Part shown: positions 1-12,277 of the stretch, one piece after another
Numbering within the stretch: position 1 is the stretch's first letter
How the letters are laid out: the number at the start of each line of letters is the position of its first letter
Assembly: GCA_947396885.1 (NCBI GenBank)
Contig: OX377203.1
Location: forward strand, 4,712,001-4,776,000
DNA length: 64,000 bases
Direction: 5' to 3'
Origin: Heligmosomoides polygyrus polygyrus
Lineage: Eukaryota > Nematoda > Chromadorea > Rhabditida > Heligmosomidae
Notes under the pieces: generated by a model
Seen by the model: the letters and a program-made list of their open reading frames with translations, nothing else
Told to the model about the DNA's origin: nothing
The model's database searches: none
Program-made: the position numbers and the translations under genes

Positions 1-633
1 GCATGGCGCATTCCCCAATGGGATTAGTTAGCGTCGACCTTTCTCTACGTAGTATTGTGTATCAGTCGCTTTACCACCAGCTGCGTCTAGCGAGATGTCG
101 GAGGAAGTGCGGTTGTGGTGGTAACGAGTCTGATTAAATCTGTGCTAAAAGGGCCCACCTATAAGTCCTTGCTTAGCTCAGCAGCTTATTTTTCAATCCG
201 TTTTGAAACGACTAATTTCTAAATCAATGTGATCCCTATATGTGGAGAAGGATTGACGTATAAAATGAAGATAAACTCGCTCAAATTAGAGTAAAATTAA
301 TTAATTAATTAATTAAAACATTAACAATAAATAAAATTTTGGATGGGAACAACGATTTTGTAGACGCTTTCCTTATCAGCCTTATGCTTATACATGTGGC
401 TTACTAAGTCTCTATTCAACAAGCAGCTCTGATTGGCCTCCAACTAAGTACTAAGTAGTTTCTGCAATTGTTGGTACATAATGAGATGAGGGCCTGGGCG
501 GAGTCATGCGGAAGACATCAGCCAATCACGAGGGGCAATACCGTCTCTGTTTGGCTGGCTCCCTCTAAATCTGTCAGTCCTACGTATTCAGGCCGCCAAC
601 TCGCTATGTATCCGAAAATTTACAGAAATGTTA
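1..633. other. AT-rich non-coding DNA
   Basis: No gene is visible. The first bases contain GCATGGCGCATTCC, the core of the 3' module shared by the SINEs of this window, so a SINE remnant probably runs off the left edge. A TTAA run lies at about 295-317. At about 480-570 there is a GC-richer stretch with a CCAATCA motif, like the interior of the MITEs described below, but I could not pair its ends. Confidence 0.5.
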
Positions 634-838
634 GAAAAACAGTACTAGTCGGTAAAGTGGCCTGCATATGGAGCGGAGAAGCGCCAGACAAGTAGAACGC
701 TGGCCATGGACATTTATCACACCGCTGATGTGAGCATAAAACTTTGGCAAATTCAGAAGTTGCGCCTTCGCTTTCGGTACTGTGTTTGTCTGGTGCGTCT
801 CCGCCTCCCAATGCTGACCAAATTACCGACAAGTGTTT
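634..838. mobile_element. MITE, GTCG-TGTGG superfamily
   Basis: The left end at about 634-690 reads AAAAACAGTACTAGTCGG and continues TAAAGTGGCC. The right end at about 790-838 is its inverted complement with a few mismatches, including GTCGGTAA, GCAT, GGAGGCGGAGA and CCAGACAA. The arms are about 45 bp and the element about 200 bp, with no coding capacity. The left end closely matches 46148-46185. It shares its terminal pattern with the arrays at 4.9-6.6 kb and 18.5-21.9 kb. The transposase source is not visible. No target-site duplication was resolved. Confidence 0.7.
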
Positions 839-2680
839 GACCACCAGCTCGATCGATAGCCAATAGGCGTCAAGATCAACCCCTAATCACCAGCCAATTA
901 TGGGGAGGAGACCCTCAAATAATGGGTCATTTTGACTTCTCTGCGAATAAAACTGTATAAATTTTGATGTGAATTTTTTGGGTATTTTTAATCACCGATT
1001 ATTTTTAAACCCTATTTTTAACGAAATATCTCCACGTTTTGATCTAAAAGTGGCTAATTTTACAGCTATGTATGATTTCTAAATAGTCGCGTTTCTACTG
1101 ATTCTGTACATAGCGAGCTGATGGCCAGGGCGGGGACAAATGGGAGGCATCATCCAATCAGAAGATGCACCGCTATCGTTGCCTGGCTATATCTATATGT
1201 TCTCGTCACGTACGCACTCGCTGTCTGAGTAACACCCTGTGCACCTTTTTTGGAAAATAAATAAATTAATGTTAAAAAATGAAATAAATATAAAATAGAA
1301 ATAATATAAGGATTGTATAAATATAAAATATAAATGAAGTATAAAATAGTTATTATGTCAACATACAAATAAAACATAGAATTAAAGTCAGATTTAAAGA
1401 TTGAATATGCTAACAAAAAAAATCGATTGAAAGAATAAAAAAAATAAAGATAAATATGTAAATAAATACTAAAAAATGTTTCAATGGCTGGTGTGCTGTC
1501 ATTTAAGCATAGAGTTGCATTAGGAGTGCTTTGAACTTCATTTCGCAATGCGGCGGGAAATAATGAGGGCTGCAAATATTGATCGCCTGCGCGGCGTAAT
1601 CGATATTGTTAGCTTTCGTAACACCGCGACGCCCGGCGACTGAGGTATAAATCCCACTTAAGCCAGTGAGGGATCGACGCCGCGTCCACGAAAGATTATT
1701 GCGACGATATGGAGCTTGAATTTCATTACGGATTTAACTTAACACTGCAATTTTTTCTCGATTTTTTTGTTTTTTTAAGAATGTGTCTCCAGTTTCCAAG
1801 CTGAGTGGGGTGCATCTGTAGCCCACGACGTGCCATTGGGTGATGTACGTGTGTGTGTGACCTTCATCGAGGCAACGTGTGGTTGCCGGCTGAATAATTC
1901 AGATGCTCGACGAGAATCTCCTCCTTCAACGAGCGCTATAAAGCGCATTAAATCGCGCTCCAGTTGGCCTATTCTGAAGCAGCTCTCCGCACATTCTCTC
2001 AGGGCCCGTCTCCGGTCGTTGACCTTTCTCTCATCTTGGGGCTTAGCTGAGAAAAGCTCTTTACGTCAGTCAGACCGAGGAAGAGGAGTAGGAGTGAGAA
2101 AGCAGTGAGGAATGCCGGTAGGAGAATGACTGGTGGTGGGGCTCCCTCTTTCAGAGGGGTATGATGGTTCTAACCACGAAGCCTAGGCAGTTTGAGAAAA
2201 CTGGCACGGCTTAGGCTCCCGTTGAAGTCCTTTCAGCGTGACCCACATGTGGGTCATCTGTCCTCCGCGCAGCCTTTTCCCTCTAAAGAGCCGCAGAGCT
2301 CCCCAAATTCCCGAAAGAATCGACTGCGTGGGCCACCCCGGTGCTAAACGCGACCACACAGAGAATCGTTCGGCGTATTTCTGTCCCGGTTTAACGACGT
2401 TATAAATCTAATCCTCTTTAATCTCACGGCCTCATTCCGTGGAAAATGGCCCGCGTCTCATCCTCTCCACTCCCTCTGTCTCTCCCCGTCCCTGACACAT
2501 ACCACCGCTCCCCTCCCCTCCTCCTCCCTTCCCCGTACTTTGGCGTCTTTTCTGGTTGACTCACGGGAGCCTGGACCCCTTTGGGACTCCCTTCTTAGGT
2601 TCTCTTTTGGCCGAGCTGACCTTTCCGGCGGCCATTAATTACGCGAAACGCCCATCAACAGGAATGTTATCGCCTAGATT
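839..2680. other. unassigned DNA with AT-rich core and a perfect palindrome
   Basis: No gene recognised. 1250-1490 is very AT-rich. A CCAATCA-containing block similar to MITE interiors lies at about 1105-1200. An exact 18-bp palindrome, TGACCCACATGTGGGTCA, sits at 2239-2256. 2455-2540 is pyrimidine-rich. The short open frames here have no protein-like composition. Confidence 0.45.
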
Positions 2681-2699
2681 TCTCTTACTGCTTAGACCC

Positions 2700-4760
2700 T
2701 TCAAAAGTCCTCTCTATTCTCGCCTTTGTGGACCACAGATGAGCCACGTGGTCACTAGAGGGCCAAACTTGTTGCCCTCTGCTATAGAGCAGGGAATCCT
2801 CTTGAATTGCTCACTTGAGTCTCGTCAGGGCGGTTTGTTGCAGTTTGTGAGCCATCCGTGGGCCACGCAGTCATTCGATTGCGCGCATGGAGCGCTTCTG
2901 TTCCATGGCAGGAAAAGTGCCTCAGGATTGAAGTAATTATGAGTCCGAAAGATGGCCTTTTCGCTGTGGGCCACCAGTGACCGAGCTGACTTTTTTGCCG
3001 GTCATGAATTGCTCACGTTTTCCTCCCGATGGTGAGCCACCGGTGAGCCACGCAGTCATTAGAGAGTTTACATGAAGCCCAACCGTTATAAATACCCTCA
3101 AAGAGCCGTCCGCTGTGGGCCACCTGTGAGCCACGCAGTTATTAGAGAGTTTACATGAAGCGTAGCGTCTTATATGAAAGGAAAAATGACTCACAGTTGA
3201 ACCGTTATAAATACCATCAAAGAGCCGTCCGCTGTGGGCCACCTGTGAGCCACACAGTTGTATGAGAGTTCACAAAAATGAAGTGCCTCCTATAGAGCAC
3301 GTAACGTGTCCCAAGGACGAACTTACAAAAGTAATTTCGAGTTCTACGGTCCAGTGAAGAAGCTTCTCGCAGTGGGTTACCGGTGAGCCACGCGGTCATG
3401 TAAGAGGTCAGTGAAGGGTACTTGGTTATGTGGCGGAAGAAGTGCCTCAGAGTTAAACTTCGCTGAAAATGACTGTTCGTCGTGGGCCACCGGTGAGCCA
3501 CCCAGGCGCATAATGACCATATTAAGTAACTGTTTCCTTATATGGCAGCAGGTTCTACGTCTCGGGGTTGAGCTATTTATAAGGTCCACTGAAAGAGCTC
3601 GTCGCTGTGGGCCACCTGGGCCACGTACTTGAAGAGTTCACACGACGTCTCCTTTGTTATGAGTGGAGAAGTGCCTCAATTAGCAGGAAGAGGTTGCGCT
3701 CTAAGACCCAGTGAAAGGGCTTCTCGCTGTGGGCCACCGGTGTGCCACCCAGTCGTGTAAGAGCTCACATGGAATTGCCTCTGTTATTCGACACTTTCGT
3801 CTGTTAAGACCAGTGAAACACTTTTTATTACTTCTTGAAGGGGACCGATTTTATGTGTACCACCAGTGGGCGGCACTGTCTTCTTGAGACCTCCCCTCCC
3901 CCTCAATAGAATAGGTTTATTGTTCAACGTCCAAAGGTGAGTCGATGACTAACTGAAGTTTGTGAAGCCCTCAACCCTTTTTTAAACTGTGGTCCATTTA
4001 TGAGCCACGCATTCGCTGCCTGGATGTCTCCTATAGAAGCACTATTTTTCTGGATGAAAACTTATTTTTAAGGATCAGAAATAAAGTTTCAATGGGCATT
4101 TTCTCTTCGCTTTCAAGCGATTTTAGAAGATAGGCCAATGGTTTATCTTCGTGGGCCACCAGTGAGCCACCCACGCAGTCGCCTCTAGTGTATAACTTGA
4201 GCGCAATTGCTGTGCGGACGTTTGGATACCTTCGTAGAAATCATTCCGATGGCTCACGAGCATCAGTGTTCTGTGGGCCACCGGTGTGTCACGCTGCCTA
4301 TTCGCGGTTTAGCGCGGTTTAGCTTGAGCCTTATTTCCGGCAGAACTTGTAGTGTTCAACGTTCTCTATCGGTATGAAGAACTGTAGTCCCCCTATGAGC
4401 CATGTGGTCCCTTTGACGTATAGCCAACTACTAGCATATCATCTTGAGCGCTTTGTCTTCTCCGCAAATAATAGGCCATTGTGGGCCAATGGTGAGCCAC
4501 GTAGCCCTCCAGTTACTAGTTCAGGAAAGGCTGCTGATTTCCTGTAAAGAGAGTGCGGTGAAATCTGTTCTCGATGGCTCCTGCTCAGGAAGGGCCTTCC
4601 TTTTGTGCGTGGTCCACCGATGAGCCACGCAATTCTTGTATTGTATAGAAGACAGATACCTAAGTCGTCTGTTAGGAAGTGGTCTCGATCATGCACGGTT
4701 AAAAAGTGCAGGCTATTTTGGGTTCCTGTGGGCCACCAGTGAACCACACAGCCAGGACTT
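2700..4760. repeat. tandem array, ~115-bp unit with palindromic core
   Basis: About 18 degenerate units are marked by a core close to GTGGGCCACCGGTGAGCCAC, itself an imperfect palindrome. Cores fall near 2738, 2858, 2968, 3036, 3116, 3235, 3373, 3483, 3607, 3729, 3860, 3992, 4152, 4272, 4393, 4483, 4612 and 4730. Spacing is mostly 100-130 bp. Several units continue with GCAGTCATT and AGAGAGTTTACATGAAG. Flanks diverge much more than the core. The many short frames containing AHRWPT or VAHRWP peptides are translations of this core, not genes. Confidence 0.85.
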
Positions 4761-4888
4761 TGCAGACGTCTGGATACCCCTTTCGAAGGACGAACGAGCT
4801 AGAAAGACACCAGTGGCTTGTGGACGGCATTATTGGTGGGCCTAACCATGACGGGTCAGTGCTCAAAGAGTGGACTGCAGTTAGCTGT

Positions 4889-6620
4889 TGAGAATATGGC
4901 CTACGTGGAAAGCGCGGAGAAACCAGCTTATCATGACCAATCAGAGCACCGACCAGGCACGCGCCGGCCCATCATGGCAGCGACCGAACTACACGCCCTT
5001 CTGTGTAACGCGCCCATTGAGTACGACTCGGTTGGCTTGCTGCGCTCCGCCCCGCTACATGTAGGCCACATAAACAACTAGTTCATTGGACCATTAGTGT
5101 ACCACGGATCCATCACACGGTCCAGCGGAGCGTTCAGGTAACTGGCAAGGTCTAGCCCTATTCGTTAGCCCTCGTGGCTCACCGTTTGGAAGGTGGACTA
5201 CACTTGATTAGGATCTATAGCTCGAAGCGGATAAGGTTTCGACTGAAAACTGTCCTCCTTTGCGAAGTGTGGGCCACCTGTCGTCCGTGCTCTCTTTAGC
5301 GCTACATTGTAGTCGTGAATGCGGTCTACATTGGGAGGCGTGAACCTGCCAGCCTATCAGGCAGTGACACAACTCGACCTTTCTATGTGGAACGCACATT
5401 GCTGGCGGTCTGATTGGCTTGCTGCGCTCCGCCCCTCTACATGTAGGCCACATAAACAACTAGTTCATTGGACCACCAGTGTACCACGGATCCATCACAC
5501 GGTCCAGCTGAGCTGATAAGCTAATTAGCAAGGTCTAGCCCCATTCGTTTGCCCTCGTGGCTCACCGTTTGGAAGGTGGACTACACCTGATTAGGGTCTA
5601 TAGCTCGAAGCGGATAAGGTTTCGACTGAAAACTGTCCTCCTATGCAAAGTGTGGGCCACTTGGGGTCCGTGCTCTCTTCAGCGCTACATTGTAGTCGTG
5701 AATGCGGGCTACATCGGGAGGCGTGAACGTGCCAGCCTATCAGGACAGTGACACAACTCGACCCTTCTATGCAGCACGCACATTGCGGGCGGTCTGATTG
5801 ACTTGCTGCGCTCCGCCCCGCTACATGTAGGCCACATAAACAACTAGTTCATTGGACCACCAGTGTACCACGGATCCATCACACGGTCCAGCTGAGCTGT
5901 TCGGCTAACTGGCAAGGTCTAGCCCCATTCGTTAGCCCTCGTGGCTCATCGTTCGAAAGGTGGACTACATGTGTTTAAGGTCTATGACTCGAAGTGGGTC
6001 AGTAGTTGTGCTACGTCGACCGAAAACTGTCCTCCTTTGCAAAGTGTGGGCCACCTGTGGTCCGTGCTCTCTTCAGCGCTACATTGTAGTCGTGAATGTG
6101 GCCTACATCAGGAGGCGTGAACGTGCCATCCTATCAGGACAGTGACACAACTAGACCCTTCTATGTGGCGCGCACATTGCGGGCGGTCTGATTGGCTTGC
6201 TGCGCTCCGCCCCTCTACATATGGGCCACATAAGCAACTAGTTCATTAGACCACCAGTGTACCACGGATCCATCCACGGTCCAGCGGAGCTGGTCAGCTA
6301 ACTAGCAAGATCTAGCCCCATTCGTTAGCCCTCGTGGCTCACCGTTTCGAAGGTGGACTACACCTGATTAGGGTCTATAGCTCGAAGCGACGGAAAACAG
6401 TCCCCCTTCTCCAAGTGTGCGCCACCAGTGCACCGCTGAGATGGAGTGTCCCTTGTCGATTAGTGGAGGAAGCACTCGAATAGCTCTTTCAAGTGGGATG
6501 GCGGTGATGGTGGTGAAGAACGAACTCCGAAGAAACTCGTCGTTGTTCTGTTTGCTCACGACTTCACTCAACACTCGCTGGCTGCCTTCTAACTGACGTC
6601 TACCGTCTGTCGTCGTCTGT
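4889..6620. repeat. tandem array, ~385-bp unit containing a MITE
   Basis: Four units. The block ACATGTAGGCCACATAAACA starts at 5057, 5439 and 5823, with a variant at about 6217, giving periods of 382, 384 and 394 bp. Each unit has a left end resembling GTGAATGCGGTCTACATT and this right end, so a MITE of about 150-190 bp is embedded at roughly 4889-5081, 5313-5461, 5693-5846 and 6090-6238. Each unit also carries GGACCACCAGTGTACCACGG, a diverged form of the palindromic core of the preceding array. Short frames here are shadows of the repeat. Confidence 0.85.
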
Positions 6621-7195
6621 CACCTGACAGCACTAAAGAACACTTCGGGCTGTCATCGTGAAGCAGCACCCGGCACTCGGTAGTTGCTGGGGTGAGCTGG
6701 TCGAGAAACACCAGTAGCACTACTCGGGCTGGTCGAGAGGCTTGGAGTGAGCCGTGCGTGTCGACATTTCCAAATATTGGAAGGTCTTATGCGTCTGTAT
6801 TCAGACCTTTGAAGATCCTTATCCTCATGAACTGCAAGCAGCAACTTCACGCTTAAGCTCCTCAGCGCTCGCTGCAGATTCAATCTTCTTGAAACCCTGC
6901 CATCAAGGAAGAAAATGATCCAAGAGCGGCGCTCCACTAAGCCCTATTTCATTGAATTCTAAGACTACCCGAGCCGGCTAGAAGACAAAACAGCTGATCG
7001 AGTTGTTTGATGGGTGCTGCCCGATCAGAGTTCACTTCAATAATGTGTAATTGAAATCCATAATGCGACCCTCAGGCCAATCCTCTTAAATCTGCCATAA
7101 AGCTGATTAGGTTGTAGGGAATTAGAGCTAAGCGCTTAGTTCCAATAATCTCTGAGATATGCAAAGTTGCGGCTGCAGGAACTCTACAGAGAAAG
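6621..7195. other. unassigned DNA between two tandem arrays
   Basis: Nothing coding recognised. About 6590-6740 contains repeated ACTCGGGCTGGTCGAGA and GTCGTC motifs. The rest is mixed unique sequence leading into the ATCGAT array. Confidence 0.4.
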
Positions 7196-7199
7196 AATG

Positions 7200-9480
7200 A
7201 GAAAATAGCATATTGGTGTGATTTTCTCGAAAATGGCAAAATCTGCGAAGAAATCGATATTATCAATCGATATAAGGTAACTAATCGATAGTATTCATTT
7301 GCTATGCGGCAGCCAAAATATTCTTGTGATTCCCAATTTCCCACGCGATCAGACAGTTCTGGCCTGATGTCGAGAATATCGATTGGCAGTAGTGAATGCT
7401 CGACCAATATTGCTTACTTGCCATGAAGCCAGTGATCGATAGTGGTCGGTTAGGTGATCCTTTGAAGCCATTGCAGTGATTATCAGTTTTTTTCGGGCAG
7501 ATATACAGACAAACGGACGAGCAACTATTCCCTTTATAGTGAAGTATTCGTTATTATTGTCTATTCCTCTGAGAAATAGTGAAATCTGCGAACAAATCAA
7601 TAATATCGATTGATGTCGGATCATTGATCGATATTCTTCAGTTGTCGTGATTCTGTGCAAGACCACCATATTCCTGTGATTTCCTATTTCCCAAACACTT
7701 AGGTAGCTCTAGCCTAAAGTCGAAAATATCGTTTGGCACTGATTATTCCGATCGATACTGTTCACCTGCTGTGAATCCAGCCATCAATATTGTTCGGCTA
7801 GGTGATTCTGTGAGTATTTGCGGGAGCTATGTATTCGAGTGGCCATCAATTTTTTGCGGACGTGTATACAGATTTTCGAACGTGTGCACTAGCAACTATT
7901 CTACTTATATTGGGCGTCTGTGAGGTGGCGAAATCTGCATAGAAATCGATAATATCGATCGATATCGGATGACTAATCGATATTCTTCAGTTGTTTGTTT
8001 CTGTGGAACGACCGCCGTAGTCGAGTAATTCCCAATTTCCCAAGGTCAATTTTGGTCTGAGTTCGAGAACATCGATTTGTGTTGAATACCCAATCGATAC
8101 TGTTTACTTGTTGTGAAACCGGCTGCCGATATTGATCGGCAAGGTGATTCTGTGAATAACTCATGGAGCCATTCGAGTGGCCATCAATTTTTGCGGACGA
8201 GTGGATGGACGCACGGACGTGCAACTCTCCTCTTCAACTTAGACGTCTGTGAGGTGGCGAAATCTGCAAAGGAATCGATAATATCGATCGATATAGGATG
8301 AGTAATCGATGTTCTTCAGTTGTTGTGTTTATTATACTGTAACGTAGTCGGGTAATTCCTAATTTACCAATGTCAGTTTTGGTCTGAAGTCGAGAAAATC
8401 GATTTGTGCTGAAGGCCCAATCGATACTGTTTATTTGTGAAGCCCGATATTGATTGGCTAGGTAATTCTGTGCATAATTCATGGAGCCATTCGGGTGGCC
8501 ATCAATTTTTTGTGGACGAGTATACGTATGTACGGACGTACGGACGAGCAACTGTTCTATTCACAGGAGAATACATTACATGTTTTCCTCCGTGATATAG
8601 CGAAATCCGTGAAATAATCGATAATATCGATTGATGTGAGATTGCTAATCGATATTCCTCAGTTGTCGTGATTTCATGCTTTGAGCACCGTATCCTTATC
8701 ACTCCTAACTTCCCTAGCGATCAGAAAGTTCTGGCCTTAAATCGAGAATATCGATTAGTAGTGAATGTCTAATCGATATTGTTCTCTTGTTGTGAAACCT
8801 GTCATCAACATTGGTTGGCTAGATGGTTCTCTGAATGCCTCGTGAACAAGCTTTTCGAATGGCCATCAATTTTTCGCGGACGGGTATACGGACAAACGGA
8901 CGAGCAGCTACTCTAATCATAGGAGGCGTCAGTGAAATAGCGGAATCTTCAGAGAAATCGAAATTATCGATTGATATCGATTGACTTCATTTATTGTGAC
9001 TTTATCCAACGACCGTATAATCGTGTATTTCCCAATTTTCCGAGGTCAGTTTTGGTCTGAAGTCGAGAAAATCGATTTGTGCCTAGTGCCCAATCGATAT
9101 TGTTTGCTTGTTGTCGATCGGCTAGGTGACTCATGGAGCTATTCAAGTGGCCGTAAAATTTTCGCGGACGGGTATACAGATCGAGTGACATACGAACGAG
9201 CAACTATTCTATTCGCAATGGAATGCCCTGCATATTTTCTTCGTGGTGTAGCAAAATCTGCTGCGAAGAAATCGATAGTATCGATTGATGTCAGATTATT
9301 GATCGATATTTTTCAGTCGTTGTGATTTTATTCTTTTACTACCGTATACGTGGGATTCCCAACTTCCCAAGCGATCAGGCAATTCTCGCACAAGGTCGAG
9401 AATATCGATTGGCGCTGAATGCCCGATCGATATTGTTCGCTTGCGTGAAGCAGGTCATCGATATTGGCCCTCCAACGGCC
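7200..9480. repeat. tandem array, ~335-bp unit rich in ATCGAT palindromes
   Basis: Seven diverged units. The marker GAAATCTGCGAAGAAATCGA and its variants occur near 7238, 7580, 7927, 8257, 8600, 8941 and 9250, a period of about 310-345 bp. Each unit has two ATCGAT clusters: one after the marker (ATCGATAATATCGATCGATA type) and one after GTCGAGAATATCGATT. Units also share GGCCATCAATTTTTGCGGAC and ACGGACGAGCAACTATTC. No protein-coding signal. Short frames on both strands repeat the same peptides and are translations of the unit. Confidence 0.88.
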
Positions 9481-9888
9481 ACCATGGTCGTGCAGTTTCC
9501 AACCTTTCTGAGCGGACGCATGCACAGACAAACGGACCGATCAACTGTTTTATACATGGTTGCACAGGGTATTCCCTACGTTTCCTATCAGCGTGATGTG
9601 TTCATCCGACCGGGGCTTTATTTGACCTTGCCACGTGTCAGAGTGGCTCAGTGGGAGCAGACGGAAGGCACTGAACTGCAGAATTCTGTTGACATCTTCT
9701 GACAAATCAAGGGGCCTTACCGTCTGATCCTGAAGATAGTGCCCACTCCTAGTAGCAGAAATATGGAGCGGCATGTCGTTCTTAGTCCTCGGCTGGTCGC
9801 AAGTTCATTCTTCTTACATAGACGAGGTCTACGTTAGTTCAGAAAGTCCAATCTAGCACAAAAAGTTAGCACTGCGCCGGATGATCTT

Positions 9889-10680
9889 CTACATTTTTAA
9901 CGCCCTTGGAAGCTCCTGCAGATGCTCATCAGAATTATAATGGCAAAATCCGCTTTCAGTTACCGGCTTTGAGGCCAAAGTCCTTACGTCAAAGAGCGGG
10001 TTACTCATAATGCTGTTGACAGCTTCCCAAACGGCTCCTTCTAGCTGCGGCACTTCGAACACACTGCCGTTGGAACCCTGGAGCGGGATCATCTGACTTA
10101 CAGCGATGTCGATGTTGCGAAGAAATCGATAGAAAGAGTGTGTCGATGCCGTTTAGCTTAAATGGCGGGATCCGCACACCTCGTTGCTCATTTGAACCAC
10201 CTCCGACGTCACAACGTGGTCTCCTTTGAAAATCCGAGCAGGATGGTTTTTTTCGAAGAGGCCTTTGGTCCACGTATGGAAACAGACTATCAGGAGCCTG
10301 TTGCCTTCATACGCTGCCCGTAAGGTGCCCAGTGGTGCTTCATGCACTTTGTACCTGTGCATCACTGGTGTTGAACATTTATATATCACCGTGTTGAATA
10401 CCACAGCGTACAGCTGGAAAAATGCGCAGAAGACGTCTGAAAATGGTATAGACGTCAGAATCCCCAAATTTCCACCAATCAGTTGAAATGCAAAAGTGCA
10501 GCAACGCAGAGGAGCCAAACCCCTGACCTCTCTCGCATGAGTCAACCCTCTATCCACCTGTGCTCCGAGCCACTGGCTGCAGACGCATCGCGGGCGTACA
10601 AGACCCCCAAACGCGTGCTGCGGCGTATCCCATTGTGACCCCCTACTCCTTGGGTTTAGCGACTTGGCAAAAATACACAC
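9889..10680 (-). pseudogene. unassigned reading frame with one internal stop
   Basis: On the minus strand one frame runs from about 10680 to a stop near 9889, interrupted only by a TAA near 10151-10155. The upper part (about 175 codons) contains IPFSDVFCAFFQLYAVVFNT and CSTPVMHRYKVHEAPLG. The lower part contains GSNGSVFEVPQLEGAVWEAV and ends in LPRALKM. Composition in the middle and lower parts is protein-like and not low-complexity, and no repeat family of this window overlaps it. I do not recognise the family. It could be a decayed gene, two exons of a host gene whose intron holds the stop, or chance. There is no good nematode splice acceptor (TTTCAG) near the stop. Confidence 0.3.
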
Positions 10681-10784
10681 ATTTTCATACTAATTGAGGG
10701 GTGATATGACTCGCTTCCCCCGTTCAGACATACGCTTCCCTTGTAAATGTCTTGCTCCTCCCATCTGCACTACCTATGCCCGTG

Positions 10785-11020
10785 GGTGTGGGTAGCGCAG
10801 TCGGAGGAGGTACGGGCGTCGCGAGCACCATCACCAGGTTCCTGGTTCGGGCCCACCAAACCTTCCAACACTCCGGTTCGGTGAACTGGAACCAGACATG
10901 TCTGGAAAGGATAGAGCGCTGAGTTTTTCATCGGCTGGCCACCGCAAGTCATTCTGTGGCCAAATACGCATTCACATCGCTTCAACGACATCTTGTAGAA
11001 GTAGAATAGGTGGCGCATCC
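10785..11020 (+). mobile_element. tRNA-derived SINE, diverged copy
   Basis: The head GTAGCGCAGTCGGAGGAGG supplies a box A-like element and CAGGTTCCTGGTTCGG a box B-like element. The body includes ACATGTCTGGAAAGGATAGA and GGCCACCGCAAGTCATT. The 3' module ends in GTAGAATAGGTGGCGCATCC. Compared with the 38.6-kb copy it has substitutions and lacks the terminal TTTATCC tail. No target duplication identified. Confidence 0.85.
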
Positions 11021-12277
11021 TTACCTATGGTTGTCGTGCGGAGATTGAGAGCGATAGAATAGATAGATAGTGCGATGTGACGGGTTCCTGCTGGTGTACA
11101 CGATTCTTGATAGTTCAGTTGTTTATTATTTATACATAAAGAGTGGAGAAGAGCAGGTAGAGGTCACAACCGCATAGGTGAAGTCTGTCTTCTGGCCACT
11201 ATGAGCCATTCCGCTTATGTACAGTAGATCCTAGGGCCTCTTCTGGTAGAGGCATTATCGTCGCCGACAATACTACCCTTCGCCCTACAGGTGCTTTCCA
11301 AGCCCTTCTTTATGTACTCTACGTGGTCCTCTTTAGGTTCATTGTGCACATCTCCCCTCTCCCCCTAAATATCTCACGCGTTCTGCTTTAGGTGTGTTAC
11401 GCGCAGCTAAAGTTTTTCATAGGTGCCTCAAGAAGTCTTGGAACTATCCAGTCGAACAGCTATCCATCGCTAGAAAAGCGAAACAAATATAAACGGTGCG
11501 GAATCTTGCGATTAGGAAAGAACTGTTCTCTCGTAGGTCAGTTCTCGGTATTGTCTTTGTAAACTAGTCCGCTTTCAGTTTTACCGCTGTTGTCAAAGAG
11601 TCAGAGTAGGGTGCCCTCCACCCATTAGGATAGATCCGAAGTCTCTTTTAGCCGCCTTGTTTAGGTATGCTACTCCTCCTCTTCTAGGTGTCTTACTCGT
11701 TTGAGAACCGCTGCTTCTGCTGCCACTCTGCAGCTGCTGTTTCTGCTCGCGCTCGTTGCTGCAAGTGTGCTCGAACAAGCGAGCAAGCGAGCGAGCTAAC
11801 GACTGACCGAGCCTCGTATTATTAGTGCGCGTTCACTTTGTGTTGTTGGTTCTACGAGTGCATCTGTGTGTATGCGCGATGTGTATCTGCGCGTACGTAT
11901 GTCTGTGTGCGTGTATGTTCCTCATTCTGCCCTCACACACCCTCGTGGCCATCTGTCAGCCTCTGTCTCATCTATTCCGTCCATCCGCCCCCGATTCAGT
12001 CAGCCATTGCCCGTCCTTATCCCCACTCTTAGGGAATCCAGAGGGCAATCGCGGACGTCTTCCAGTGCAGCTCATCCTTCGGGCATTCAGGCTTTACGAG
12101 TTTCCCTTCTGGTGCTTCTTGTGGTCTGTGAATCCTCACAATATTGGGTATTATCCATCTTTTCCTCTAGAGCGTATTCTATCCACCTTCTATAGAAAAT
12201 CAATGAATAACCTAGGACCATAAAAGTTTTAGGCGAAAATGACCGCATTGAAGCTGATGAATCATTTCAGTGATAAA
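11021..12277. other. unassigned DNA with a GT-rich stretch
   Basis: No gene recognised. About 11840-11920 is GT/GC-rich (GTGTGCGTGTATG). The frames at 11825-12223 are cysteine-rich translations of it plus a CT-rich segment, and overlap each other in all three plus frames, so I do not call them genes. Confidence 0.4.

Noticed and set aside
3217..4747. Many short frames with shared peptides such as AHRWPT on the minus strand
   Set aside because: They are translations of the palindromic core of the tandem array, in several frames and on both strands.
11825..12223. A 132-codon frame with a cysteine-rich start
   Set aside because: Open in all three plus frames because of GT- and CT-rich DNA, with no recognisable domain.
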